Notes: generated by a model not told the origin, from the sequence alone. A stretch of DNA of 64,000 bases from a virus (IMGVR_UViG_3300031669_005479:1-64000); one strand, 5' to 3'. Numbered from the stretch's first letter, positions 50,163 through 59,867 are shown. Numbers and translations are program-made.

Positions 50163-51542
50163 TTATTTTACCTCCAATGTTTTTGCAACAACTGCTTTAT
50201 AGAATTCAGCACGTTTCTTTGTAACCTCAGCAAGATCATACTTAATTTTAAAGTCTTCATGTAGTTGTTCACCAAGTTTTTTTCTTAATTCTGCATCCAA
50301 AATTAATTTTTTCAAATACTTTGCCCAATATTTACTAGCATTTTTCTCTGCAGGTATTAATACACAGTTTTCCATATGCTTACCATCAACATTATATGGT
50401 GGAATATCGCTACATACAATGGGCAGTTTTCTAGTCCAGCATTCAACTTGTTTTAAATTTGACTTCATCTTATTAAACGAATTGTCTGCAAGCGGTGCAA
50501 TTACAATGTCAGTTTCATCCAATACTTTCGCATATGCGTTGGCTTTTTCTGTCCAACGTCTACCAAAATTACCCTCGTTTTCATACCTCACATTTCTTTC
50601 ATAATTTTTTAACCATTGCAGATAATCTGAGTTTGTAATCATACGATGATTATCGCTTAAAACTTTTTCATAGTATAGGTAAACACTTTCTTCAGATTTG
50701 ATATCTCTTTCCTGACGATTAAATACATTACCTCTATATTTGTTCTTCAAATCAATTGGTATTTGAATTTTATCTATATCTCCCTTAGAACTATTGATTG
50801 ATTTAATTGTTTTTTGCGTCCACAATCCCCTCTTTTGTAATTCTTCACCAAATTCTTGATTAAATGTAATATCGGTAGTATTACCTTCAGTATCCCAACC
50901 AGCAATAATCACCTTAAATTTATCTTTCAATTGCCAATCACTTGAAAGTATATTCATCACACCCTCAAGTTGTTCAATATCTACCATATGACTACTACCA
51001 CCCATATATGTAATTCTAACCAATCCATCTTGGTCAGGTTTCCAATTATTTTGAAATTGTTTCATCCAAATAGGGTCAACAGAATTATACAATACCTTTA
51101 CGTTATCTCTACCAGTAATCTTGCGTATTTCATCTGCAAATAAATCTGTGGTCGTTGTCACATAATCAGCAATTTTTAAATTTTCCATGATTGGAATATG
51201 TAACTTTCTTTCAAGACTTACCTCATAAAATGGATGTTTTCTATGCAATTGCCAGTAGTCATCAATATCTACGATTAATTGTGTTCCAGATTTTCTTAAT
51301 TCATTTGCCAGCACTTCCATTTGCTTTGTATCTGAAAGGAATTGACGATGGTAATGAATTATGTGAAATGACTTGAGATAGTCAATAAACTTTGGGTCAT
51401 TAAAATCTATTTGTGGATTGATTTCAACGTAAAAATCATCCGAATGATTTCTTTCAAGTTCCATTGCTGGTGTTTGTGTTCTAAAATAATTTACCCCTGC
51501 ACCATCAAGGTTGTAAAATAAAATTCTAATCTTACCGTCCAT
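50163..51542 (-). CDS. Glycosyltransferase, GT-B-like (459 aa)
   Basis: The N-terminal domain contains YNLDGAGVNYFR and a VDIDDYW strand; the C-terminal domain has VRITYMGGSSH near 180 and KSNLKQVECWTRKLPIVCSDIPPY near 360, typical of GT4-type retaining enzymes. Large phages often carry these to decorate virion proteins or DNA. The substrate is unknown. A GTATTTATA motif lies about 38 bases upstream. Confidence 0.8.
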   Translation of the reverse strand: MDGKIRILFYNLDGAGVNYFRTQTPAMELERNHSDDFYVEINPQIDFNDPKFIDYLKSFHIIHYHRQFLSDTKQMEVLANELRKSGTQLIVDIDDYWQLHRKHPFYEVSLERKLHIPIMENLKIADYVTTTTDLFADEIRKITGRDNVKVLYNSVDPIWMKQFQNNWKPDQDGLVRITYMGGSSHMVDIEQLEGVMNILSSDWQLKDKFKVIIAGWDTEGNTTDITFNQEFGEELQKRGLWTQKTIKSINSSKGDIDKIQIPIDLKNKYRGNVFNRQERDIKSEESVYLYYEKVLSDNHRMITNSDYLQWLKNYERNVRYENEGNFGRRWTEKANAYAKVLDETDIVIAPLADNSFNKMKSNLKQVECWTRKLPIVCSDIPPYNVDGKHMENCVLIPAEKNASKYWAKYLKKLILDAELRKKLGEQLHEDFKIKYDLAEVTKKRAEFYKAVVAKTLEVK

Positions 51543-51580
51543 ATCGAGTTTATAAATTTTTATAAATTAATGTAATTAAT

Positions 51581-51589
51581 TATAAATAC
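51581..51589 (-). promoter_or_regulatory. GTATTTATA late-type motif
   Basis: The minus strand reads GTATTTATA 38 bases before ATG 51542. Confidence 0.5.
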
Positions 51590-51627
51590 GTAAAAATAAT
51601 ACAAAATCCTCAAATTTGAAAGGAATT

Positions 51628-51656
51628 TAAAAAATAAATGCCAACAAATGTTGGCA
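51628..51656 (-). terminator. Terminator after 51694-52068
   Basis: TGCCAAC (51639-51645) and GTTGGCA (51650-51656) form a 7-bp stem, followed on the minus strand by TTTATTTTTT. Confidence 0.7.
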
Positions 51657-51693
51657 AATATGAAATATGGAAAGTGTATTTAGTTTGTTTTAA

Positions 51694-52068
51694 TTATTCA
51701 TCTTTTTGAATATCAGATTCATCATCTTTCCTACCAACTCTTTTTTTACTAGAATTGGTATTTTTATGCTCTACTTTATTTTTTTCTAATTCTCCAACTG
51801 GTGCGGTTTTATTAACTACTTTGGTAACATTCATTGTCTTATTAAGTTCGAAAGGTGTAACTTCGACAATAGTTATCATCTTTTTAATTCTTAATTTATG
51901 AACAGATAATGGTAAGGTTCCTATGGTTAAATATGCAGTATCACCAGGTTTTACACTAAGAATTTTCTTATTCATGTTATCAACATACTCAATATCAACA
52001 GTAACGTTAAATTTTACGTCACGTTTTCCTAAAAAATTTGTAATGTTTGTAATTTTATATGTATTCAT
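51694..52068 (-). CDS. Hypothetical protein (124 aa)
   Basis: Beta-rich N-terminal 75 residues (VTVDIEYVDN, then YLTIGTLPL) and a charged, Lys/Asn-rich disordered tail. It lies ten bases after the ParB-like gene and ends in a terminator. Function unknown. Confidence 0.55.
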   Translation of the reverse strand: MNTYKITNITNFLGKRDVKFNVTVDIEYVDNMNKKILSVKPGDTAYLTIGTLPLSVHKLRIKKMITIVEVTPFELNKTMNVTKVVNKTAPVGELEKNKVEHKNTNSSKKRVGRKDDESDIQKDE

Positions 52069-52078
52069 AGTTTTTAAT

Positions 52079-52891
52079 TTATTTTAATCCCCAAATTATT
52101 GTATCAAACTTAATTCCATCAAAACCCATAGATTTTGCTTTCTTCGCAATTGCTTTATATTTTACATTTTCAGCAGTTGTATCATATTTTTCACCCAATG
52201 CCTCAAAATTAACATGTGGAAACCAAATCTTTGACAATATATCGATTGGATTTTGACCATCTTTATATGCAACGCCTGATGCTTGAGTATCAAACAAGTT
52301 TTCAAAATCTATTTGATATTTATCAAATCCACCTATAGGATTCGTAATAAAGAAATTTCCATTTGCAGAATTTTCTTTAATTGGGTCTTTCCTATAGCCA
52401 ATTATTGTTTGTTGGTTTGTATTTGGCTTTTCTGCTTGAACGTCAGTATTATCTTCTTCCAATGTATTCAGAAATTGATCTTCGTCATCACCATAAAAAT
52501 TAATGGCATCTTGTGCTTCAACTTCTTCCAGTCCCTGAGATTTCTCATAATCATAAATGTCCTGTATCTTATTCAATACTCTACATGCATCTTTACTATT
52601 TAAATTAATTTTAATTGCCATTAATTTTAATCCATCCAATAGTGCACGAACCATACGATGATGACCATCAATTACTTCCATATCATTGCTAACCCAAATT
52701 GGATTCTTATCATCTATATTTACATTCTCAACATCGTCACTAAATGTAATCCCTTGTAATGGTTGCAAATCATTTGGGTCTACTTCAGTCACAGTATAAT
52801 CCACATTTTCGTCGTCAAGTTTTTGCAATACTATTGTATATGGTGCACTAACTTGTGGCAAAAATCTTGGTTTATATCTCATATTAATCAT
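52079..52891 (-). CDS. ParB-like N-terminal domain protein with C-terminal toxin-like region
   Basis: NPIWVSNDMEVIDGHHRMVRALLDG (about 63-87) matches the ParB/sulfiredoxin-type catalytic loop (DGHHR), which binds nucleotide in related enzymes. The last 90 residues, with KSMGFDGIKFDTIIWGLK, resemble the end of ADP-ribosyltransferase-like modules, as in the polyvalent protein. The link between the two is inferred. A GTATTTATA motif lies 14 bases upstream. Confidence 0.6.
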   Translation of the reverse strand: MINMRYKPRFLPQVSAPYTIVLQKLDDENVDYTVTEVDPNDLQPLQGITFSDDVENVNIDDKNPIWVSNDMEVIDGHHRMVRALLDGLKLMAIKINLNSKDACRVLNKIQDIYDYEKSQGLEEVEAQDAINFYGDDEDQFLNTLEEDNTDVQAEKPNTNQQTIIGYRKDPIKENSANGNFFITNPIGGFDKYQIDFENLFDTQASGVAYKDGQNPIDILSKIWFPHVNFEALGEKYDTTAENVKYKAIAKKAKSMGFDGIKFDTIIWGLK

Positions 52892-52905
52892 TGTAGCAAG
52901 TTTAC

Positions 52906-52914
52906 TATAAATAC
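52906..52914 (-). promoter_or_regulatory. GTATTTATA late-type motif
   Basis: The minus strand reads GTATTTATA 14 bases before ATG 52891. Confidence 0.6.
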
Positions 52915-52916
52915 TA

Positions 52917-53483
52917 TTAAAATATTTTTTTAATTTCCTCCATAATGATATATAGTAAATTACCTGAACGACTTGTTTCTGTCAGCACTAATTTATCATT
53001 ATCTACAGCATAAATATTAAATTCAATACCGTTCGGTATTTCACTTCTGATTGCTTCATATGCGACAAGATCAGTCTCACGGTCATCATAAACATTAATT
53101 ACCTTTAAATCTGGCATTTGTTCAACATATCTCAATATCTTTATACCCTTATTACCTTCGGCACGTTTCATATCAATTTTATCCACATGTATGTTGTTTT
53201 TATCTAGGATTGCCTCAACTTGTGGACGCAGTTTTTCCATACGTGATGTTAATACCATTACATAGGTATTTGGTGTCGCTATTTCCCTTCTTAGTTGATT
53301 TAATATGGTGGGAAATGGTTTGATGTCAAAAACGTCCAAATCTAAACTTTCTGGTCTACCCCACCAGCCAGCATATGGATATGGTCTACCTGTCCTTTCT
53401 GACCATAGAATTTTTCCACGTTCAGGTTCAGGTGAATTTATCAAAGTACCGTCGAAATCGAATACGGAAAGTCTACTAATCAT
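52917..53483 (-). CDS. HAD_SAK-type phosphatase (188 aa)
   Basis: Motif I VFDFDGTLI near residue 7 is followed by an SPEP...W element and WWGRPESLDL, then VMVLTSR (motif II) and VINVYDDRETD (late acidic motif). This pattern is that of the HAD domain of Swiss-army-knife RNA repair proteins. It probably removes 3' or 2' phosphates from cut RNA ends. It lies just below the 2H and CCA-2H genes. Confidence 0.8.
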   Translation of the reverse strand: MISRLSVFDFDGTLINSPEPERGKILWSERTGRPYPYAGWWGRPESLDLDVFDIKPFPTILNQLRREIATPNTYVMVLTSRMEKLRPQVEAILDKNNIHVDKIDMKRAEGNKGIKILRYVEQMPDLKVINVYDDRETDLVAYEAIRSEIPNGIEFNIYAVDNDKLVLTETSRSGNLLYIIMEEIKKIF

Positions 53484-53579
53484 ATTTTACCTATTTTTTT
53501 ATAAATTAAATGTTTAAAATCACTAAACGGTATTTTAATTAGGTTTTATTAACTATTTGTAAATTTTGTTAAATTTTAC

Positions 53580-53687
53580 TTAGCAGTTGATTAACCCATC
53601 ATTTTCAGCCAATTTAATAAAAAGGTCTTCACATAAAAGACCTATAGTGGTATCACTATTAATTTTGACATACAATTCTTCATTCAT
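53580..53687 (-). CDS. Possible 35-aa protein
   Basis: A 35-codon ORF begins with an ATG that overlaps the stop of the 2H gene (TAATG). A terminator-like hairpin lies inside it, so it may not be fully transcribed. It encodes an acidic peptide of unknown function. Confidence 0.35.
   Translation of the reverse strand: MNEELYVKINSDTTIGLLCEDLFIKLAENDGLINC
53617..53643 (-). terminator. Terminator-like hairpin
   Basis: AGGTCTT (53623-53629) and AAGACCT (53637-53643) pair over a 7-base loop, followed on the minus strand by TTTTTATT. Confidence 0.6.
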
Positions 53688-54070
53688 TACTTATATTCAA
53701 CTTCAACAATCTTTCCAGTTATCTGTAATGGTCTTTTAATTGGCCTCCAATCAGTCAACTTATTTGACATCATGGGTTTACCACCATTTTCAGTATTAAC
53801 TGCTAATGTTATGTGTGGTTTAACATTCTGACTATAAAAACCTGAAACGCCTACCGCAATTACCTTATCATCCATTGCAATATCATTAACAGTCAAATTA
53901 ACTATCAATCCTAAATATTTTACGTATTTAGGATTGATCTCACCCAAATTTATTGTCATATGGTGTGCAATGATTTTCCAGCCTTCTGGAATTTCAGACT
54001 TAAACTGCTCAATCAATCTTTCTCTCGATCTTTCATCAAGCACTACTGCACTATACGATATTTTTCCCAT
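53687..54070 (-). CDS. 2H phosphoesterase-like protein (127 aa)
   Basis: Two H-x-T motifs, AHHMTINLG near residue 37 and KPHITLAV near 84, are the catalytic pair of the 2H phosphoesterase superfamily (2',3'-cyclic phosphodiesterases, 2'-5' ligase-like). It lies ten bases after the CCA-2H fusion and above the HAD_SAK gene. It could open or make 2',3'-cyclic phosphate ends of RNA. Confidence 0.75.
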   Translation of the reverse strand: MGKISYSAVVLDERSRERLIEQFKSEIPEGWKIIAHHMTINLGEINPKYVKYLGLIVNLTVNDIAMDDKVIAVGVSGFYSQNVKPHITLAVNTENGGKPMMSNKLTDWRPIKRPLQITGKIVEVEYK

Positions 54071-54079
54071 TTCTGCTAT

Positions 54080-55810
54080 TTATTTTTCATTTAACATTAA
54101 GACCTTACCATTTTCTTTACCTTTATGACCTTTCCACGTATAAACCAATTCGTTGCCAGTAAGTTTACGTTCCTTTTCAAATGATTTAACATATTTTTTG
54201 CCCCTACCTTTTTTTACATATGCCAATGTAATATGTGCATGATAGTCAGGAAAATCTGTTGTATGGGACAAAACACTCATAATTTTATTCAGTTTAGTTA
54301 ATATTTTAGATTTAACACCAAATTTAACAACATCAAATTCTGAATTTTCAAAAATTGATATACCATCAACACCAATTTCAATTGGCTTTAATGTCATATT
54401 CTCCCGATATAAATCAAATACCTCATCGGGCGTAACATCATCATGAAAACCATATAGTATTGTGGTATGTGGTTCAGTTTCAATTCCATATCCCTTTACA
54501 TCATAAATATCATTTTTATCTATAATGGATGTTATTTTATTCCAGATCGGAACATCTAAATATAACATTAAACATCCATATTCAATTCTTTCCGCTTTTT
54601 CCTCATTTATGGAATCTTTTTTTGATATTGAATCCAGTATATCTTTTCTATTGTTTTTCAATTTACCTGAATATATTTTCAACAATATCATTTTTAGAGT
54701 ATTGCCAATTTCTTTACCATTATACCCTAACTTCATCAAATCGTTTCCATTTACACTAAGTTCACCAATTATTTTTGGATATTTACCACTAAGCAATTCT
54801 TGTGCAGCAATTTCAATTATTCTTGGTAGTATTTGGCTTTGCAATGATTGTGGAAATGTAACATACATATTATGTGCAACACTTCTCGCTTCAATTAAAT
54901 TCGTTGCTTCACCACTATCATATGCCATCTGTAACGCTTTAATTTCCTTATATGTATTAATGTCTCCCTTAAGATTATTTTTATAAAATTCAGCAGGATT
55001 TGATAAATGTCTGGTTAATAAAAAAATAAATTCGCCCATAGTTCTAACATCTTCAAACGGACTTCTATCAATCACAGATTGCTTTATGTCAAATCCAAAA
55101 ATTTGTTGAAATAAACCGCTATCTTTTAGTAATTGTGCACCTAAACGTTTATTTCCCTTTTTAACAATTTTATCGAATTCAGTTAATATTCTTTCTGGTG
55201 GAATTTCTTTAATACGAGTCGCATTATCCTTAATCATTTGCATTGTCTGTGGTTCAATAGTAAAACCAAAACGTGATGCAAAACCAATTATTCTTAACAT
55301 TCTTAACGGGTCTTCCGAAAAAGCAGTTGCATTCGCAGCAGAAATTTGTTTTTTTTCAATATCTTCCAAACCACCCAATGGGTCAATGAACTTACCTGTA
55401 TTTATGTTAATTGCCATTGCATTGAACTTTGCATCTCTTCTGCTAAGGTCATCTTCAATTGGCAGATTTTGGTCGCTTTGAACATCAAATCCTCTATATC
55501 CACCACTATCATTTTTGGTTTCAGTTCTCGGTAAAGCAATATCATAATCAACACCATCCCTATCAACAAATTTAATAACGCCAAATGATTTACCCACAAC
55601 ATCAACCTTACCAAATTTTTGCAATTTTGCAACTAGCACATCGATTGAAACATTCCTAACAATTAAATCAATATCTTTATTTGGTTTATTTAGAATTAGG
55701 TCACGTACAACACCACCAATTGCATAGCACTCACCATTTAAATCATTAATGATTGATTTAATAAATGGCTTTTGTCTTAAATTTAATATAAAATCCTGTA
55801 TACTACCCAT
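54080..55810 (-). CDS. CCA tRNA nucleotidyltransferase fused to 2H phosphoesterase
   Basis: Residues 1-390 are a class II nucleotidyltransferase/poly(A) polymerase head: AIGGVVRDLIL near 33, DIDLIVR, RRDAKFNAMA and DPLRMLRIIGFASRFGF. The C-terminal part is a 2H domain with EPHTTILYGF near 447 and YHAHITLAYV near 522. The first part adds CCA to tRNA 3' ends; the second acts on cyclic or 2'-5' phosphates. One chain could thus repair cleaved tRNA. No HD domain is seen. Confidence 0.85.
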   Translation of the reverse strand: MGSIQDFILNLRQKPFIKSIINDLNGECYAIGGVVRDLILNKPNKDIDLIVRNVSIDVLVAKLQKFGKVDVVGKSFGVIKFVDRDGVDYDIALPRTETKNDSGGYRGFDVQSDQNLPIEDDLSRRDAKFNAMAININTGKFIDPLGGLEDIEKKQISAANATAFSEDPLRMLRIIGFASRFGFTIEPQTMQMIKDNATRIKEIPPERILTEFDKIVKKGNKRLGAQLLKDSGLFQQIFGFDIKQSVIDRSPFEDVRTMGEFIFLLTRHLSNPAEFYKNNLKGDINTYKEIKALQMAYDSGEATNLIEARSVAHNMYVTFPQSLQSQILPRIIEIAAQELLSGKYPKIIGELSVNGNDLMKLGYNGKEIGNTLKMILLKIYSGKLKNNRKDILDSISKKDSINEEKAERIEYGCLMLYLDVPIWNKITSIIDKNDIYDVKGYGIETEPHTTILYGFHDDVTPDEVFDLYRENMTLKPIEIGVDGISIFENSEFDVVKFGVKSKILTKLNKIMSVLSHTTDFPDYHAHITLAYVKKGRGKKYVKSFEKERKLTGNELVYTWKGHKGKENGKVLMLNEK

Positions 55811-55855
55811 TTTAATTCTTTTTTACATGATAATTCACTTTACAATGTTCAATTT

Positions 55856-58800
55856 CTAAGATATCATTTTTTTTGCCTCATTAATATTATTTAGTATTAC
55901 CTGTGCTTCGTTCATAGTTTTTTTCCTAATTTTCAACTTTTCATTCTCGGCAAAGATACCATATTTTTTTTGATTATTCTCATCCAACACAAAATTAACC
56001 AATTTCGCTTTATTTTCTGCAGTATTCGTTGAAAATACTTTATAATCTTTCGGATTTTCATAACTTAAATATATGGTATTATTACCATATTTAACCAAAT
56101 CATAAAACATTTTACTGAAAACAAGTTTTACCCTATTCTCATCATATCCGTTTAGTGACAATTCTGCACGATAATTTTTATCTTTTTCATAAACTACCCT
56201 AATCCATCCATCCTTAATTGCTGCATCAAATACCCTATCATAATCCCACCCATAATCTTTATCTCTATATCTTCTCATAATAAAATCTTTATGATTCAAT
56301 ACTTGAACTCTATAGAATTGATTATCTGGCGATATCCATCCCCAAAATGTTTCATTTGGTATGTATTCTTCGTTTATCGTATTATCATTTTTTTTACTAT
56401 TGCTATCTTTAATAATCTTTATTTGTTTTGGACTGAAAACAAAATAATCATCATCTAATTTAGCACCATCGTATCCCATATCATGTAATTGACCTAAGCC
56501 ATATTTTTCATACTCATTCCAACCAGCCATTTTTTTTATTGAAAGATATGCAGAAATTATTCTGCTTCGACCTGCAGCACCAGCATCGCCACGCTCAATC
56601 TTATCCTTATCAGATGAAAACCAAATAATTGGTTGTGCAGCATTTTTTAAACTAAATCTACTAAAATCATTGTTTGTTCCATGATAAACAATTAACGGAT
56701 TTCCTTCATCGTCAACGACTTTTGACCCATTAAACCAATTTGCATCAATACTTTCATTAAGACTATTGTTTCGTTTAATGGTGATTTCATTGTCATTTTC
56801 AACATAGCTATAGCCAGAAGGCAAATTCTTTATTATAAATTGTAGATATAGTTCAAATCTTCTTCTGTCTTCCGAACCTTTTGCTTTTACTGGTTCAAAC
56901 ATAATTGAATTTGGTTTCGTATTCAAAATAAATCCCCTAACTAATTTTACTAGAGTTGCCATTATTCTATAAACTCTACCCTTATTAACTGTGGTAATTA
57001 AATTTAATGTACCTCGCTCAGTTATTGTACCAAACGACATAATCCAATTATTTTCTTCTTCAAACATATTGAAAACAACAAAATACTTATCACCATCCTC
57101 AGTAGTAAATCTATACTGTTTATTATACTCATCAGACACTAGAATACTTATTGTATATGGCGTAGTATTTCCTTCACCAATTTCATTAAGTGGCTTTATG
57201 TCCAAATTTTTAATATCTCCTTGATTACAGGCGGTAGATGTATTGCCTAAACCACCTAGTCTACACTTTTTTTTTACACTTACTGAGCTACTTCCTTTCA
57301 TTGAAGACAATACTCTTTCAACAAGTTCATCAATTGTTGTGGGAACATTATTATCGGTAAGTGGAGAAGTATCATTTTGATCATAAGCGGGAAAGTCATC
57401 ACGTCCAATAGAATCTACAGACGAAAATTTGGATGACCCATCTTCATCAACACTAATTTCTTGTGCTTCTGGCTCAGAATTAACATTACCACCACCAATA
57501 TCAAAAAATGCAATTACCCCATCTTTCTTATATCCAAGATTTTTGGGATTGTAGTAATCAATGCTTTCAATGCCGTATTTTTCTGCTTCTTTTGCAATAT
57601 TCACAATATTGAAAAAGAAATTAGCATCCTGTGGATTTTTCACAAAATATCTATCAGTTTTATTAATATCCACATTTGTTTCAAATCTATGGCCATAGAG
57701 ATATGCCTCAACAACATCACTAAAGTTAACACCCAATAACTGTTCGAATGCAATTTCAAGTCTATGAAACATACGCTTAAACTCATCTAAATCAGTATTT
57801 AGTTTTTCCAAAACAATTGCATACACCTCTGGAGCATTTTGTGTTCTACTTGTAATTACATATACTGCATATGGTTCAGCAATATATTTTAACTTCTTAC
57901 CAATAAGTTTAATATTCTCATTTGCTTCACTTTTATCTGTAGTAATTTTTAATACTCTATCATTACCAATATCGTATGCAACCCCATTAGTTCCAGCATC
58001 AATATAACTTGCATTTCCTACTCCAAGTTTTCGAGCAATCTTGCTTGCAATATCGCCATATTTATTTTCAATATTTTCATTAATTTTTTCATCACCTTCA
58101 GGTAAATATATTATGTTTTTTTCACCTATTGCTGGTTCTGGACTTCTATATCCACCAAAATCAAAAAACATTAAAATATTATTTTTATATCCCAGATTTT
58201 TTCGATTGCCATAATCATTCGACTTTATATCGTATCTAACCAACTCATTTTTAATGTTAAACAGTCCAACCAAATAGTTAAATATTTTTTTTCTTTCGAC
58301 ACTTGAAATATTAGCATTGGGATTTTGATTGAGAACACCTTTTGCCAAACCAACCATTTCATCATAATTAAAATTTTTTTTCATTTTAATTAAAAAATCA
58401 ACATATGACATTTCATTTGGATTGATTTCATCTATTTCTCTACCATACTGAAGAAATAAATTTTCTGGTTTATCTTCAATATATTCTTCAACAATTCCTA
58501 TAAACGATAGGTTAGTATCTGTGTCAAATATTTTATAGATATTATAAACTTTAGCAATTGTTATTGGTTGAACTCTCATTAGCTTGGCTGCAGCATCTCC
58601 TTCACTAACGTCCGCAGAAACTTTAAATACGTTACCATCTTCAGTTAAAAATGCAAAACCGTTTGAACCACCACCCAAATATTTTTGAAACGTAAGTCCA
58701 ATTTTTTCGCAAGCATTTTTAGCAATCTCTGTTGCATATGCTTTGTCATCTAATGTATATCCTTTTACTGGTGGAATATTGCTCACATCATATTCTTCTT

Positions 58801-59785
58801 TTATGAGTCTATCTCTATTGTATAAATTCTCAGAAATAAGAAATTCTTGAAGTTTTAGTAAATTATTATAGAACTTTTTCTTATTTTTAACTCGATTTAA
58901 TACTTCCTTAATATTACCAATGCACTCATTAAAACCTTCAACCAAAATTGGCATTGCAGGTAATGGATTTTTTGACGAGTAGTCTACTGTATTTGATATT
59001 AAATCAACAATTTCCTCATTTATTACGCCATTACCATCACCTACACCATATGGAACTAATGCCCACATGCCTTTACGTGTATCAATGCCATCTTCTTGTG
59101 GTAAATCGCCAAGAATGTCATCATTACCGTCAGCAAAATTGTACATTTCATATATAGAATACCTCTGTTTTCTATCTGGACTATAGTAAGTATTATATAC
59201 CTCATCGTTTAGTCCATAATCGGTTAAAACAATTGCTGGTTGACCATCACGAATTACCTCACCATATGTGCTGGGTCTACCGTAATCGCCAACAATTTGA
59301 TTGTAATTTGCTACAAATTCAAACAATTCTTGTGCAAATTCATTTTCATTCAGCAGTTCAGTAATTTCGGGTTCAAGCGAATATGTCTGAGGTTTACGAT
59401 GATTTTTATCATATAATATCGATAAATATTTTCGCAAATCCCAAAGGCTTGGTATGCCAGTTATTTCTTTAATTCGTTTTTCAGTAACCTTTTTTGCTTT
59501 TTCTGAAATCAGCCAACTATCATCATCGGCACTATCAAATATTATTGCAACAATGTTATGTGTATCAGGATAGAAACCAGCACTTGCTTCTACTTCATTT
59601 TGTGCAACACCTTTAGTATTTTTCGCTAATTTTAAAATTTTTTGACCATCAATGTCGTAAACAACTCGACCGCTTCCGCTTCCGATTCTTGGCAAATATT
59701 GTTCAGCGTATTTAATTTTACCTGCAAACGACCTGATTTTAAGAAATTCTGGTAAGAATTTCTCTTTGAATTCTTCGTATGTCAT
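55856..59785 (-). CDS. Polyvalent protein: three kinase-like domains and an ADP-ribosyltransferase domain
   Basis: The start is set at ATG 59785 (MTYEEFK), 20 bases below a late-type motif; a 22-residue longer reading is unlikely. Three kinase-like domains each have a glycine loop: GSGSGRVVYDI near 35, GGGSNGFAFL near 367 and AGTNGVAYDI near 592. Domains two and three end in FFDFGG (540) and FFDIGGG (758). An ART-PolyVal-like domain spans about 1015-1120 (VYHGTNNDFSRFS, then YDGAKLDDDYFVFSPKQI). The composition fits phage polyvalent proteins, often injected with the genome. Confidence 0.75.
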   Translation of the reverse strand: MTYEEFKEKFLPEFLKIRSFAGKIKYAEQYLPRIGSGSGRVVYDIDGQKILKLAKNTKGVAQNEVEASAGFYPDTHNIVAIIFDSADDDSWLISEKAKKVTEKRIKEITGIPSLWDLRKYLSILYDKNHRKPQTYSLEPEITELLNENEFAQELFEFVANYNQIVGDYGRPSTYGEVIRDGQPAIVLTDYGLNDEVYNTYYSPDRKQRYSIYEMYNFADGNDDILGDLPQEDGIDTRKGMWALVPYGVGDGNGVINEEIVDLISNTVDYSSKNPLPAMPILVEGFNECIGNIKEVLNRVKNKKKFYNNLLKLQEFLISENLYNRDRLIKEEYDVSNIPPVKGYTLDDKAYATEIAKNACEKIGLTFQKYLGGGSNGFAFLTEDGNVFKVSADVSEGDAAAKLMRVQPITIAKVYNIYKIFDTDTNLSFIGIVEEYIEDKPENLFLQYGREIDEINPNEMSYVDFLIKMKKNFNYDEMVGLAKGVLNQNPNANISSVERKKIFNYLVGLFNIKNELVRYDIKSNDYGNRKNLGYKNNILMFFDFGGYRSPEPAIGEKNIIYLPEGDEKINENIENKYGDIASKIARKLGVGNASYIDAGTNGVAYDIGNDRVLKITTDKSEANENIKLIGKKLKYIAEPYAVYVITSRTQNAPEVYAIVLEKLNTDLDEFKRMFHRLEIAFEQLLGVNFSDVVEAYLYGHRFETNVDINKTDRYFVKNPQDANFFFNIVNIAKEAEKYGIESIDYYNPKNLGYKKDGVIAFFDIGGGNVNSEPEAQEISVDEDGSSKFSSVDSIGRDDFPAYDQNDTSPLTDNNVPTTIDELVERVLSSMKGSSSVSVKKKCRLGGLGNTSTACNQGDIKNLDIKPLNEIGEGNTTPYTISILVSDEYNKQYRFTTEDGDKYFVVFNMFEEENNWIMSFGTITERGTLNLITTVNKGRVYRIMATLVKLVRGFILNTKPNSIMFEPVKAKGSEDRRRFELYLQFIIKNLPSGYSYVENDNEITIKRNNSLNESIDANWFNGSKVVDDEGNPLIVYHGTNNDFSRFSLKNAAQPIIWFSSDKDKIERGDAGAAGRSRIISAYLSIKKMAGWNEYEKYGLGQLHDMGYDGAKLDDDYFVFSPKQIKIIKDSNSKKNDNTINEEYIPNETFWGWISPDNQFYRVQVLNHKDFIMRRYRDKDYGWDYDRVFDAAIKDGWIRVVYEKDKNYRAELSLNGYDENRVKLVFSKMFYDLVKYGNNTIYLSYENPKDYKVFSTNTAENKAKLVNFVLDENNQKKYGIFAENEKLKIRKKTMNEAQVILNNINEAKKMIS

Positions 59786-59805
59786 ATTTGAATATAATAT
59801 ATATT

Positions 59806-59814
59806 CATAAATAC
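59806..59814 (-). promoter_or_regulatory. GTATTTATG late-type motif
   Basis: The minus strand reads GTATTTATG 20 bases before ATG 59785. Confidence 0.55.
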
Positions 59815-59837
59815 AAAGTTCGTAATAAAAAGGGTAA

Positions 59838-59867
59838 TAAAAAAAGCGCAATTATGATTGCGCTTTT
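59838..59867 (-). terminator. Terminator overlapping 59852 stop codon
   Basis: AAAGCGCAAT (59843-59852) and ATTGCGCTTT (59857-59866) form a 10-bp stem over a 4-base loop, followed on the minus strand by a run of T. The stop codon lies in the loop region. Confidence 0.85.
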
